A DNA stretch of 64,000 nucleotides, taken from Hyphomicrobium zavarzinii ATCC 27496 (GTDB lineage: Bacteria > Pseudomonadota > Alphaproteobacteria > Rhizobiales > Hyphomicrobiaceae). Positions 34,392-43,359 of this stretch are shown here, in pieces (the stretch's first letter is position 1; the number at the start of each line of letters is the position of its first letter). Under the pieces are notes generated by a model. The model saw only the letters and a program-made list of their open reading frames with translations, made no database searches and was not told where the DNA came from. Location: contig NZ_KB911261.1 in assembly GCF_000383415.1 (NCBI RefSeq), forward strand, positions 149,539 through 213,538, given 5' to 3'. Position numbers and translations under genes: made by a program.

Positions 34392-35393
34392 ATGGACGCG
34401 GCGTGCGAGTTTGCCTTCACCCGCGATGATGGGGTTGCGCTCGCGCTTCCGCGCTCCTTCGAATGCCCACTGCTGTCCCGTACCGTCCACACCTCCACGC
34501 GGCCTCGCGCCGCCATCGCCACGTCCGGCGTTCTTTCGTTTTCGTTGCATGCGCTGGCTGCGCTCGCGCTCATGATGACGTGGGAGCGTAACGAACTCGG
34601 CGTTCTGCAACAGCCGACCGAGGCCATCAGCATCGAGTTCATCGCGAGCCCCGTTCTCGAGCAGGCTCTCGTCGACGTGACCCAGACACAGAGCGGCGAG
34701 ACGGCTTCCGTCGCGCAGCAGGCGGGCGCGGAGACCGAAAGCGCCGCCGCCTCCACCGCGGAGGAGGTCAAAGCCGAGGAGACGCTCAAGGCCGAGCCGG
34801 TGACAGACGCTCTGCATCCGTCTGTCCCTCCCGTGCCCTTCGCGCAAGCGGTCGAGCCTTCCGACACAGTGATTGCGGGAACCGCGGAGGTGGAGGACAG
34901 CCTTCCTCCCCCGGCAGCTGAGGAGAAGCGGACCGAGCGGGAAGAGGAGAAGAAACCTGCGCGCGAGGAGCAGGAGAAACCAAAAAAGAAAGCCGAGAAA
35001 GCTTCGGAAAAGCCCAAGCAGCCCACGCAGAAGGCCGAGACCGATCCGAGCAAGAAGGGTGGCGCCGCCTCGCGCGCCAGCAGCTCGACGAAGGCGGGAT
35101 CCGGACGTGTGTCGGCGAGCTCAGGCGACATCGCGGGTTATGCTGCCCGCGTGCGCGCCCGCGTTGCCGGTAATCGCCCGTCGAGCGGCGGAAAAAAAGG
35201 AACCGTCGTGGTGTCGTTCGGCGTCTCGTCTTCAGGCGGGCTGACGTATGTGCGTCTTGGGAGATCCTCCGGCGTGCCGGCTCTGGACCAGGCCGTGCTT
35301 TCGGCCGTGCGGCGCGCCGCTCCGTTCCCGCCGCCGCCGGCGGGCACACCGTCGAGTCGGCTCGGGTTCGCGGTGCCGTTCTACTTCCGCTGA
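34392..35393 (+). CDS. tonB: TonB energy-transducing protein
   Basis: A 333-residue TonB. One N-terminal membrane anchor (SGVLSFSLHALAALALMMTW) is followed by a long periplasmic spacer rich in Glu, Lys, Ala and Pro (residues 90-220), and a C-terminal domain IAGYAARVRARVAGNRPSSG, GTVVVSFGVSSSGGLTYVRLG, LDQAVLSAVRRAAPFPPPP, typical of TonB_C. It couples the proton motive force through ExbBD (not in this window) to TonB-dependent receptors. Being last in the heme gene set, it probably serves the heme receptor in particular. A TTG at 34380 is an alternative start. Confidence 0.9.
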   Translation: MDAACEFAFTRDDGVALALPRSFECPLLSRTVHTSTRPRAAIATSGVLSFSLHALAALALMMTWERNELGVLQQPTEAISIEFIASPVLEQALVDVTQTQSGETASVAQQAGAETESAAASTAEEVKAEETLKAEPVTDALHPSVPPVPFAQAVEPSDTVIAGTAEVEDSLPPPAAEEKRTEREEEKKPAREEQEKPKKKAEKASEKPKQPTQKAETDPSKKGGAASRASSSTKAGSGRVSASSGDIAGYAARVRARVAGNRPSSGGKKGTVVVSFGVSSSGGLTYVRLGRSSGVPALDQAVLSAVRRAAPFPPPPAGTPSSRLGFAVPFYFR

Positions 35394-35414
35394 CGCCGCC
35401 TCCGCTGAGGACGC

Positions 35415-35750
35415 TTACATATCGAGCTTAGGCACGTTCTCGGGCAGCACGCCCTCCGGGAGACAGGGGCGGGCTGTGGCCTTGCAGTAGAAGGTTCCAT
35501 CGCCACCCTTGCTGCATTCCAGCCCGCGGTCGTCGGCATTGTCCCAGCTTTCGTATCCACGGCCGAGCGAGCCGGCGCGCGACGACCACCAGTTCTGGGC
35601 CGCTTGTGCGGCTTCCTCCTGCGTGGAACCCGACGACTTTCCACCCTCCACAGGATCTCCGCAGAACTTTCCGGCCTCTGCGGCCGCGGACGAGAGGATG
35701 ATCAGCGCCGCCGCAAGCGCTGGCGCCCTCAGGCGTGATCCGAATTGCAT
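35415..35750 (-). CDS. Small secreted protein, Cys-containing, unknown
   Basis: A 111-residue protein with signal peptide (LRAPALAAALIILSSAAAEA-GK). The mature part has four Cys (KFCGDP, GLECSKGG, FYCKA, ARPCLP), a QAAQNWWSSRAGSLGRGYESWDNAD segment with paired Trp, and ends PENVPKLDM. It is probably periplasmic with two disulfides. The family is not recognised. It converges on tonB and follows the beta-propeller gene on the same strand, so it might be the last gene of the methanol cluster transcript. Confidence 0.72.
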   Translation of the reverse strand: MQFGSRLRAPALAAALIILSSAAAEAGKFCGDPVEGGKSSGSTQEEAAQAAQNWWSSRAGSLGRGYESWDNADDRGLECSKGGDGTFYCKATARPCLPEGVLPENVPKLDM

Positions 35751-35794
35751 GCGCCGCTTTCTCCCTCGTTTGTCATTTTTTCTTTTCGCCTTCG

Positions 35795-36763
35795 TCACGG
35801 ATCTCGCGCGATCACAACCGATCGCGGACCGCCGGGGCATTTGATGCGGCGAATTTCCTTGAGGCTTGCGAGATCCAGCACCGAGACATCATCCGAGAAC
35901 CAGTTGGCGACATATGCGAAATGGCCACTGGCGTCGATCACGATGCCTTCGGGATATCCGCCGACACGAACGCCCGGACGAGGGGCACCGCCAGCCTCCA
36001 GGACCGCGACCGTGCTGCTCTGCTGATTGGTGACCAGCACGCGGGCGCCATCGGGCGTCACCGCCGCGCCGTAAGGCATTGCGCCGCTCTTGATCGTCTC
36101 GACCACGGCCAGCGCAGCGGTATCGATCACGGAAACGGAGCCGCCCTGCACGTTGCCGACGTAGAGGCGCTTGGCATCCGGCGAGAGCGCCATCGCGAAA
36201 GGCGCCCGCCCCACCGCGATGGTGGCGACCACCTCGAGATCGGAGGCCCGTATTACGCTGACGCTGTCGCTCTCACGATTGGCGACGAACAGCGTCGTCT
36301 CGTCGGGCGTGAGAAGAACGTGGGCCGGTGCACGCCCGACTTTCACGATACGAGGCTGTGTCGCGCCGTTATCGGAAGGCTCCAGGACGGCGACGTCTGC
36401 GCCGTTCCAATCCGCGACGTAAATGCGTCCATTCCCGGCGACGGCGATGCCGAACGGTGAGCCGGGGACGCTGATGGTGCGGAGAACCCTCTGCCCGCCG
36501 AGGCTCACCACCGATATTTTTCCGAGATCGGGGTGAGTGACGTAGGCCAGCTTGCTGTCTCGCGAGAACGTCAAGGCCGCGGGCGCCTTTTCGAGCGCGA
36601 CAGACGCGCCGAGCTGATGCGTCGCAAGATCTATCTCGGTCAGCTTGGCGCCTGTCTGGCTCAACACGTAGAGCTTCTCTGCCCCGAGAGACGCGCTCGC
36701 AAAGGCCAGCCATGTCACGAGCATGGCAGCCACGGCGCTCCCTCGGAGGCAGAGAAATCTCAT
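35795..36763 (-). CDS. Secreted YVTN-type beta-propeller protein of the mxa cluster
   Basis: A 322-residue protein with signal peptide (cleavage near SLG-AE) and seven or so beta-propeller repeats of the YVTN kind (KLAYVTHPDLGKISVV, RIYVADWNGADVAVLE, TLFVANRESDSVSVI, RLYVGNVQGGSVSVI, FAYVANWFSDDVSVLD). Related propellers accompany PQQ-dependent alcohol dehydrogenases, with no settled function. It lies 22 bases after mxaD, where Methylobacterium has mxaE and mxaH, so a role in methanol oxidation or enzyme maturation is plausible. Confidence 0.83.
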   Translation of the reverse strand: MRFLCLRGSAVAAMLVTWLAFASASLGAEKLYVLSQTGAKLTEIDLATHQLGASVALEKAPAALTFSRDSKLAYVTHPDLGKISVVSLGGQRVLRTISVPGSPFGIAVAGNGRIYVADWNGADVAVLEPSDNGATQPRIVKVGRAPAHVLLTPDETTLFVANRESDSVSVIRASDLEVVATIAVGRAPFAMALSPDAKRLYVGNVQGGSVSVIDTAALAVVETIKSGAMPYGAAVTPDGARVLVTNQQSSTVAVLEAGGAPRPGVRVGGYPEGIVIDASGHFAYVANWFSDDVSVLDLASLKEIRRIKCPGGPRSVVIARDP

Positions 36764-36785
36764 GATCGCACTCCGATGCTTTGTC

Positions 36786-37322
36786 TCAGCCGCTGCCCTC
36801 GACCTTGGCCTTGAGGCCCTTCAGGCCTTCCTGAAGGAACTCGGTCATGGCTTTTACGGCAGCTTCGTCGTTCAGGTTCTCGGGCGGGAAGTTGCTGGTA
36901 TCGCCGCGGTAGAAGCGGCCGATCCAGGTCACCTCGCTGCCGTCTCCGGACGGGGTCACCGCAATGGTTGCCGAGTAGAAGCTCACGGGCAGCGCTTCCA
37001 GGTTCTCGGTCGAGAGGCGATAGCCGTAGGACATGGTGTCGGCGCTGTATTCGTCGAGGCCTTCGACGAGCACCTTCCCGTTCTTCAACGTGATGGAGCG
37101 GCTTGCGCCAGAGTCGTTGCCGCCAGTGGCCTCGGTCTTGGTGATGCCGGGGTTCCAGCTCACGTCGGCGAACTCCTTCAGCGCGGCCCAGACCTTCGCG
37201 GGCGGAGCTGCGATCGTGATCTTCTCCTCCGCCTTCTGAGGGGTGGGGCCGTGCGCAAGAGCCGGAGCTGTTGCGCCGATCCACAGGGCGAGAACGCCCA
37301 TCACGCGTGCGAACAGTGTCAT
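36786..37322 (-). CDS. mxaD: Methanol oxidation accessory protein MxaD
   Basis: A 178-residue periplasmic protein with signal peptide (cleavage near ALA-HG) and a SRPBCC/START-like fold: EEKITIAAPPAKVWAALKEF, followed by ADTMSYGYRLS and EVTWIGRFYRG. MxaD in Methylobacterium is a periplasmic protein that raises the rate of electron transfer between methanol dehydrogenase and cytochrome cL. Three starts are close together; the chosen one is placed six bases after GAGG, while TTG at 37346 overlaps the mxaL stop. Confidence 0.88.
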   Translation of the reverse strand: MTLFARVMGVLALWIGATAPALAHGPTPQKAEEKITIAAPPAKVWAALKEFADVSWNPGITKTEATGGNDSGASRSITLKNGKVLVEGLDEYSADTMSYGYRLSTENLEALPVSFYSATIAVTPSGDGSEVTWIGRFYRGDTSNFPPENLNDEAAVKAMTEFLQEGLKGLKAKVEGSG

Positions 37323-37342
37323 TGTCATCCTCGTGTTGCTTT

Positions 37343-38371
37343 TCAAATTCCGAGCGGTGTTGGGCGTGTCAAATCTTTCGTGCGATCCGCCCTGCGGGTG
37401 GCGGCCTCCTTGAGATCCCTGCGTAGTTGCGCAAGGCGCGGTATGGCGTAGAGCCCGACCAGGAGCGCGAGAGCCAGGGCTGCGGGAACAGGGCGAATGT
37501 CGACCGAGACCTCCACCGGGCGGGTGTGGGCGTGCGATGCGATCGCGCCCAGAACGTCTTTGGTGTCGACCAGATCAGCGTGGGCGAGGCCGGCCTTGGC
37601 CGACAGGCTGTCGAGGTGCTCACTGCGAACGGACGTCAGATGCTCCTCGCCTTTCTGCACATCGGTGCCGAAGGGCGCCCATTTGGGATGGTAACCGGGC
37701 CGCAAATGGGCGTCCGGCGGAGGCGGACCGGAGTGATTTTCCTGCGGCACATCCATGGGGCCGTAAGTTCCGATCTCGTTGCCCTCGTCGTCGTACTTCG
37801 GCATCGGCACCTTGTCCTTGCCGCCGATACCGAGCACGAGACCCATCACCTTTCCGGGTGTGCCCTCGAAATCCGGAATGCCGCCGCCGGGCGGAAGAGG
37901 AGGCGCTTCATGGCCGTCGGTCACAAACAGCAGGTCGGCCTTGAGATCGTCCGCGATGGCGACGGCGCTGTAGAAGCCTTTGGAGACCATGCTGTCCCCT
38001 TCCCAGGCCATCCGCCAGTCGAGGTTCTGGATCGCGGTCTCGATCGGCGCGAAATTCTCGCAGACCTCCACGGGATTGAAGAGCAGGAACGAGCGGCGCT
38101 CGGTGAAGACGCCGAGACCGAGGCGCGACTGACAGGGAAGCGTGGCGAGCAGCCGCTCCAGCGCGTCCTTCGATGCCTCGAGGCGGCTCACCGGCTTCCC
38201 CGATACGGTCATGTCGCGGGTGTTCATGCTACCCGTGATGTCGACCACGGCGACGATATCGTAGGCGTTGCGCGTCAGCTTGATGCGCGGAAGGATCATC
38301 GCGAGCACAGTCAAGACGAGTGCCGCGAGCAAGACCCAGAAGCGCACATCCTCCAATCGCTCACGCATCAT
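37343..38371 (-). CDS. mxaL: Methanol dehydrogenase maturation protein MxaL (VWA domain)
   Basis: A 342-residue inner membrane protein with an N-terminal helix (VRFWVLLAALVLTVLAM), a periplasmic von Willebrand A domain with the metal site DITGSMNTRD, and a C-terminal helix (AALALALLVGLYAI) before a basic tail. MxaL is needed, with MxaA, MxaC and MxaK, for inserting calcium into methanol dehydrogenase. Its ATG ATG start overlaps the mxaK stop, so the genes are translationally coupled. Confidence 0.9.
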   Translation of the reverse strand: MMRERLEDVRFWVLLAALVLTVLAMILPRIKLTRNAYDIVAVVDITGSMNTRDMTVSGKPVSRLEASKDALERLLATLPCQSRLGLGVFTERRSFLLFNPVEVCENFAPIETAIQNLDWRMAWEGDSMVSKGFYSAVAIADDLKADLLFVTDGHEAPPLPPGGGIPDFEGTPGKVMGLVLGIGGKDKVPMPKYDDEGNEIGTYGPMDVPQENHSGPPPPDAHLRPGYHPKWAPFGTDVQKGEEHLTSVRSEHLDSLSAKAGLAHADLVDTKDVLGAIASHAHTRPVEVSVDIRPVPAALALALLVGLYAIPRLAQLRRDLKEAATRRADRTKDLTRPTPLGI

Positions 38372-38985
38372 GGAAGCCCCTTCGGCACACCGGGAAGATC
38401 GGTCCACAGGCGCTTCGGCGCATCCGGCGGCACATCCTCGCCTTCCTGCTCGTAGCCCGGGAAGTCGCGCACGATGCGCATGGCGACGTCGTAGTTGTAT
38501 TTGATGTCCCAGGCTTGCGGATCGAGGCGCAGGGCCAGCCGGTATTCATCCTTGGCCAGCCGGGTGAGAGGGATCGCCTTATCGATATCGCCCCGCTGGA
38601 CGAGGTCGATGGCGTTGCGCACGCGCGCATTGGCATGGTTGTAGAGCAGTTGCGCCCGGAGCTTCGGATCCGTCATGGCGGACGAGCCGTCGATCAGCGT
38701 CTGGGCCTCCTCGCGCCGGTCACGCTGCAGGAGGAAATGAGAGCGGGCGACCAGGACCTCTCCCGAGGCCTTGCGCGCATCTACGGGGACGTCCTCGCCC
38801 TCCTTCAATGCCGCGATAATTGCATTGTCGCGGCGGACCTCGTGGATACGCCAGGTGAGCACCGCCAATGTCGCGACAGAGGCGATGAGCGCGGTTGCCA
38901 GGAGAAGCGTGCGCACCTTGCGGATCGCGGCAAAAACGGGGGCGAGAAGGCGCGACAGGGTGATGGGCTCAGATGCGATGCTCAT
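38368..38985 (-). CDS. mxaK: Methanol dehydrogenase maturation protein MxaK
   Basis: A 205-residue protein with one N-terminal membrane helix (VRTLLLATALIASVATLAVL) and a helical TPR-like periplasmic domain (RSHFLLQRDRREEAQTLID, RLAKDEYRLALRLDPQAWDIKYNYDVAMRI). The order and size match MxaK, one of the factors for Ca2+ insertion. The ATG overlaps the mxaC stop. Similarity among MxaK proteins is low, so position in the cluster is the main argument. Confidence 0.85.
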   Translation of the reverse strand: MSIASEPITLSRLLAPVFAAIRKVRTLLLATALIASVATLAVLTWRIHEVRRDNAIIAALKEGEDVPVDARKASGEVLVARSHFLLQRDRREEAQTLIDGSSAMTDPKLRAQLLYNHANARVRNAIDLVQRGDIDKAIPLTRLAKDEYRLALRLDPQAWDIKYNYDVAMRIVRDFPGYEQEGEDVPPDAPKRLWTDLPGVPKGLP

Positions 38986-39983
38986 GCGTCCTCGCTTGAA
39001 GGAACGAGACGGACCTCGGCCAGCTTGGCCGCCAACAGCACCAGCAGCGCGGCAGCGGCGACCGCAAAGGCGCGCGATTTCAGATCCTCGTGCGGGATGC
39101 GCTCGAGATACGTGATCGGGCTGCGCTCGAGCTTGCCGATCTCGGCGATGGCGAGGGCGATCGCCTCCGGGTTCTCTGCCTCGAAGGCGCGATAGTCGAT
39201 GCCGAGAGACTTGAAGAACTTGTCGAGATGGCGCTCCGGCATGGCCTGGGGCGTATCCTCCTCGCCAGGCGCGGGCACGGTGGAGATTCCGGGGGTTCCG
39301 GCGGTGCGCAGGAAGAGCCAATAGAGATTGATGGGCCTGCGGGCAAACGCGGCGCGCAGCTTTTCCTGCACTTTCCTGTCGATGACGGCCGCACCGTCCG
39401 ACACGAGCACGATCACGCGCGCGGCGGGAGACGGGTCTGCCTCCTGCATGTCGAGCGCAAGGGCGAGGCCGCGCCCAACGTTGGTGAAGGCGAGGCCCGG
39501 ACGATCCATGGCGTCGACCGCCGCCAGCACCGCGTCCTTGTGCTCGGTCATGGGCAGCACGTGCATCGGCGACGTCGAGAAGGCTGCAACACCGACCAGG
39601 TCATGGTCACGGTGCACGATGAAATCCTTGAGCAGGCGGCGCGCTGCGGCAGACTTGCTCTCCTCACCGCCCTCCGGAGCGCGTCCGGCAAAGGTGTTGT
39701 CCATGCTCGACGAGCGGTCGATGAGCAGAACGATGTGGGCGCCCTCGCCGCTCTTCTCGATGGTGCGACCCAGCCGGTGAAGGCCGCCGATGCCGAGGAT
39801 GAGCGCCACGATGGCGATGCTCCCCACGATCCGGAGCATCCAATCCAGGGCTACCGACAAGGGGTCCGCCTCGATGCCCTCGATCGAGGGATAGCTCTGC
39901 GCTCTCTGCGCCGAGAGCAGCAGTGGGAGCAGCGCCAGTGGAAGGAGCGCCAGCACCCAGGGCGTCTGGAGGGCGAGATCCAT
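38982..39983 (-). CDS. mxaC: Methanol dehydrogenase maturation protein MxaC (VWA domain)
   Basis: A 333-residue BatA-like protein: two N-terminal helices (TPWVLALLPLALLPLLL and RIVGSIAIVALILGI), a von Willebrand A domain with DRSSSMDNTF and LVSDGAAVID, and a C-terminal helix (AFAVAAAALLVLLAAKL). It belongs to the mxaACKL set required for Ca2+ insertion in methanol dehydrogenase. It overlaps mxaA by one base and mxaK by four. Confidence 0.9.
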   Translation of the reverse strand: MDLALQTPWVLALLPLALLPLLLSAQRAQSYPSIEGIEADPLSVALDWMLRIVGSIAIVALILGIGGLHRLGRTIEKSGEGAHIVLLIDRSSSMDNTFAGRAPEGGEESKSAAARRLLKDFIVHRDHDLVGVAAFSTSPMHVLPMTEHKDAVLAAVDAMDRPGLAFTNVGRGLALALDMQEADPSPAARVIVLVSDGAAVIDRKVQEKLRAAFARRPINLYWLFLRTAGTPGISTVPAPGEEDTPQAMPERHLDKFFKSLGIDYRAFEAENPEAIALAIAEIGKLERSPITYLERIPHEDLKSRAFAVAAAALLVLLAAKLAEVRLVPSSEDA

Positions 39984-40897
39984 CAGGCCGCCCTTTCCTG
40001 CCGGGCAAGGACGGCGGCAAGCTGCCTCAGATCGGACGGCGGCAGGCCGATCTCGCCTTCCCTCTGCGCGTCTCCGAAGAATACGGAGCGTGAAGCTGCA
40101 AAGAAGCGCTCGACCTCGGCGCGCGTTTCTGAATGCTCCGGATGGGCCGCGAGGAATCCGTCGAGATCCGCGGCAAGCAGCCGATGGCCGGCGGCAGTGT
40201 CGAAGGCGCGATGCAGGGCGAGCAGCGCACTGCGATAGCCGTCACCATTACTTCCGGACGCGAGCGCGCGGGTCACATCTCGCACGGCGCGAGAGAACGG
40301 CCGTGCGGCACGGCGATCGAACGGCCACCAGGCGAGATCACGTGCGAGCAGAACGAGCAGCAGGCCCGAGAGGCCGGCCGCTATCAAAGCGGCGGAGCGC
40401 AAATTGCCAGACTTTCGCAACGGAGGCGGACTGTCATTCCGCAGGAACGTCTCTGCCGTCTCGCCGCTCTTCTCCGGAAAGATCTCGCGAATCGGGGAGG
40501 TGAGGAACGTGAACGGCGGCAAGGTCGCCGTCTCGCTGCCCTCGGGGCTGCGCACCGTCACCTCTGTTGCCGGGATCGTGACCTTCTTGGGATCGATCGG
40601 CGCGTAGAACGTCTGATACGTCAGCGTCAGCCGATGCCGGCGCGCGTCTCCGTGAAGCGAGGATGTGAGATCGAGCGACCTCAGCTCCAGCCAATAGTTG
40701 GACGGCCCGGTGCGCGGGAGGGACGCGGGAACGATCTCGTCGTCAGCGCCAGTCTCGATCTCGATGGTGCGGACGAGCGTATCGCCGAGGAAGTATCCGA
40801 ATGGCCTCGGGTCCTCGACGCTAATGGAGCGCACACCTGCAGCGGCGCCCTGCGCAAGCCCAAGGATCGACAGTAGAGCGAAGATGGCCCGCAGCAT
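39983..40897 (-). CDS. mxaA: Methanol dehydrogenase maturation protein MxaA
   Basis: A 304-residue membrane protein with signal peptide (ILGLAQGAAA-GV), a periplasmic beta-rich domain (SISVEDPRPFGYFLGDTLVRTIEIE), a transmembrane helix (AALIAAGLSGLLLVLLA) and a cytoplasmic helical tail. MxaA is required for calcium incorporation in Methylobacterium. Gap to mxaS is three bases. Confidence 0.88.
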   Translation of the reverse strand: MLRAIFALLSILGLAQGAAAGVRSISVEDPRPFGYFLGDTLVRTIEIETGADDEIVPASLPRTGPSNYWLELRSLDLTSSLHGDARRHRLTLTYQTFYAPIDPKKVTIPATEVTVRSPEGSETATLPPFTFLTSPIREIFPEKSGETAETFLRNDSPPPLRKSGNLRSAALIAAGLSGLLLVLLARDLAWWPFDRRAARPFSRAVRDVTRALASGSNGDGYRSALLALHRAFDTAAGHRLLAADLDGFLAAHPEHSETRAEVERFFAASRSVFFGDAQREGEIGLPPSDLRQLAAVLARQERAA

Positions 40898-40900
40898 GGC

Positions 40901-41773
40901 TCATGCTCCCGTCGCGAGATGGGCGCCCAGCAGATCCCATCGGATGGAATCCGTGATCTCGAACGGCTCGCGACCGTAGCGCGAGGCCAGAGATCGAAAA
41001 AAGGACCGGCGGGCCTCGATCCTCCTTTGCCACTCGGCCTTTAAAGAAGGCCTCATGGCTACGAGGCGTCGCCGGCCAGTTTCGAGATCCGTGAGCTCCA
41101 TGAGGCCCCAGGACGGAAGCTCGGCGTTCTCTCTCGAATCCGAGATCCTGATCGGGACAACGTCGTGCCCGGTTAGGGCGTCGAACAGCTCCTCGAGCTG
41201 TTGCTCGGGGAGCAGGAAATCGGACACGACGAAGACGACATTGCGCTTGCGGCCGATCCTCTGGGCGGCCTCGATGAGCCCGGCCGCGCCCCGGTGGGCA
41301 GGCACGTATGCCCGAAGGGCGGCCACCATCTCCGCCTCACCCGCGCGAGAGCGCGTCGGCGCAACGCAAAGCTCCTCCCTCACCTCGCTGTCAGCCGCGT
41401 ACAGAGCGAAGGTATCGCCTGCGCGGCGCACCGAGGTGGCGAGAACGGTGGCGAGCTCGGCCGCGATCTCCATCTTTCTAGAGGCGCCGTGAAAGGCCAT
41501 GGAGCCCGAGACATCGAGCAGCATGGTGACGCCGATCTCGCTCTTCTCCTCGAAGCGGCGCACATGCAGCGTGCCGAACGGATCCCGCAACGTCTGGCGC
41601 ATGTCGATGCGGCGAGGATCGCGGTACTCCATAAGGGTGGCGAGGTCCCGGAACAGGCCGCCCGCACCCGACTGCGTGCTGCGGTGGGACCCCTGACGCA
41701 CCGAGCGGCTCCGCCAGACGATCCGATAGGGCAGATCGACCGGAGGTGGCGACGTCATGGGCTTCGTCGTCAT
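40901..41773 (-). CDS. mxaS: DUF58/VWA-like protein MxaS
   Basis: A 290-residue DUF58 protein without signal peptide. It shows RSRSVRQGSHRSTQSGAGG, ARRIDMRQ-like DPRRIDMRQT and a metal-ion site DVSGSMAFHG. DUF58 proteins work with MoxR ATPases, here the product of the gene just upstream, whose stop overlaps this start by four bases. Its exact step in methanol dehydrogenase maturation is unsettled. Confidence 0.9.
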   Translation of the reverse strand: MTTKPMTSPPPVDLPYRIVWRSRSVRQGSHRSTQSGAGGLFRDLATLMEYRDPRRIDMRQTLRDPFGTLHVRRFEEKSEIGVTMLLDVSGSMAFHGASRKMEIAAELATVLATSVRRAGDTFALYAADSEVREELCVAPTRSRAGEAEMVAALRAYVPAHRGAAGLIEAAQRIGRKRNVVFVVSDFLLPEQQLEELFDALTGHDVVPIRISDSRENAELPSWGLMELTDLETGRRRLVAMRPSLKAEWQRRIEARRSFFRSLASRYGREPFEITDSIRWDLLGAHLATGA

Positions 41774-42819
41774 GGGACGGGCACCGTCTCGAAGAGGGCG
41801 TCGATCAACTCGCGCGCCACCCGCTCGCGCCGAAGCTCGTAGACGGGCTCGAAGAAGATGCGGTGCGCCATCGTCTCGAAGAAGACGGACCGTACGTCTT
41901 CCGGAACCGCCATCGTGCGCCCGTCGAGCCAGGCCGCGACGCGGGCTGCGCGGACGAGATAGCTCAAACCACGCGGGCTTGCGCCTGCTGCAACAAGGCG
42001 CGCCGTATCGACGCCCGGGATCTGGATGCCGGCCTCGGCCGGGTAGCGCACGGCTTGCCAGAGATTGAGCACGTAGCGCTCGAACGCGTCGCTGGTCTTG
42101 ATCTCTTCCTGGATGGCGCGGCCGACATCATTCAGCTGGTCGTAAGGCAGGATGCCTTCCTCGATCGAGCCGATGAGACGATCGCCGTCATGGAAACGTG
42201 TGCTGAAAGCCAATTCGCGCCGCGTTGCGAGATCGGCTGGCGTGGTGATGGCAATTTCCATCAGGAATCGATCGCGCGCCGCCGCAGGCAGCTCGAACGT
42301 CTCCTCGCGCTCCACGCGGTTGCGGTCCGCGAACACGACGAGGTGCGGAAAGCGGAACTCGCGGTTGAACGCCGTCACGCTGCGCTCGGCCATGAGACGC
42401 AGGAGAAGTGAGTGCACTTGCGGGCGGGCGCGGTTGATCTCGTTGAAGAAGAAGATGGCGAGATCCTCGCCTGCGCGAAGCACGGGGCCTTCGTCGACCC
42501 GCGGGCGCCCGTCCTCGGCGAGGTAAGTATGATAGATGAGATCGCCCGGCATCAGGTCGATCGTGCCTTCAATGCGCTCGTAGGCACCGCCCACCGCGCG
42601 CGCGGCCGCACGCAGCAAGGTCGTCTTGCCCACGCCGACGTCGCCTTCCAGCAGCACGTGACCGCGCGCAAAAAGGGCAATCGTCAATAAGCGGATGACG
42701 CGCTCCTGGCCCACCACCGCTTTTGCAATTTCGGTTTCGAACTTGGCGGCCCGGCTACGCCATCCGGGCAAGTCAATGCGTCCGGTGGATTGACCGGATT
42801 CGATCTTATCGTGCGGCAT
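41770..42819 (-). CDS. mxaR: MoxR-type AAA+ ATPase MxaR
   Basis: A 349-residue AAA+ ATPase. Walker A is GDVGVGKTTLL, Walker B region IFFFNEINRARPQ, sensor 1 near LVVFADRNRV, and arginine-finger and sensor 2 regions follow (ASPRGLSYLVRAARVAAWLDGR). This is the founding MoxR family, acting as chaperone-like ATPase with MxaS. It is 149 bases downstream of mxaI, across a hairpin, suggesting lower expression than the structural genes. Confidence 0.93.
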   Translation of the reverse strand: MPHDKIESGQSTGRIDLPGWRSRAAKFETEIAKAVVGQERVIRLLTIALFARGHVLLEGDVGVGKTTLLRAAARAVGGAYERIEGTIDLMPGDLIYHTYLAEDGRPRVDEGPVLRAGEDLAIFFFNEINRARPQVHSLLLRLMAERSVTAFNREFRFPHLVVFADRNRVEREETFELPAAARDRFLMEIAITTPADLATRRELAFSTRFHDGDRLIGSIEEGILPYDQLNDVGRAIQEEIKTSDAFERYVLNLWQAVRYPAEAGIQIPGVDTARLVAAGASPRGLSYLVRAARVAAWLDGRTMAVPEDVRSVFFETMAHRIFFEPVYELRRERVARELIDALFETVPVP

Positions 42820-42876
42820 CAGGACCTCGCGGCGCCCGGAGCCGAACCGGAGCCTTGTTGTTCTTGCTCAAAAGGA

Positions 42877-42896
42877 GGTGCGGCCGAAGCCGCACC
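42877..42896 (-). terminator. Attenuator-like hairpin between mxaI and mxaR
   Basis: GGTGCGGC pairs with GCCGCACC around a CGAA loop. In the direction of transcription it is followed by TCCTTTTG, a short T-run. It may reduce read-through from the abundant mxaFJGI transcript into the accessory genes. Confidence 0.6.
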
Positions 42897-42968
42897 CCAA
42901 GAACCCTCGGAGAGGAAGCAGAGCACTCTTGCAAGCGTGGCACTGCAGCCGAGGAATCAATCGAACGA

Positions 42969-43259
42969 CTATTGGATCTTCGATACGTCGTAGACCCACT
43001 TGCCCGTCTTCTGGAAGTGCGCGGAGCGCTTCGCGTTGCGAGCGGCCTGGTCGTCGAGCGACTTCTGCTGCTTAGCAAGCTCGGCGGGGTTGTGCTTCGG
43101 GTCGTACTTCGAGCCGGCGACCTTCTCCGGGTAGCCGGGCTTCGGCTCCCAGCAAACGCCCGCGGCCTTGCACTTCGTTCCATCGTAGGCGCCGGCAACG
43201 CCGGCACCAACTGCGAGGATCACCGCGCTTGCGGCGAGCGTCACAATGGTCTTCGTCAT
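42969..43259 (-). CDS. mxaI: Methanol dehydrogenase small (beta) subunit
   Basis: A 96-residue precursor with signal peptide (VILAVGAGVAGA-YD). The mature beta subunit is short, basic and without tertiary fold of its own: YDGTKCKAAGVCWEPKPGYP with the conserved Cys pair, then Lys-rich helix up to WVYDVSKIQ. It wraps around MxaF in the alpha2-beta2 enzyme. Its presence supports the classical Ca-dependent enzyme, since XoxF enzymes usually lack it. Confidence 0.95.
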   Translation of the reverse strand: MTKTIVTLAASAVILAVGAGVAGAYDGTKCKAAGVCWEPKPGYPEKVAGSKYDPKHNPAELAKQQKSLDDQAARNAKRSAHFQKTGKWVYDVSKIQ

Positions 43260-43359
43260 GGGTCAGTTCCTCCAATCAGCGTCTTCGACTTCGGGCGGTT
43301 TAATCCGCCCTGACACCCGCATATCCCCCGGGAGGCGCCCGCGAAGGCGCCCTGGCCGG

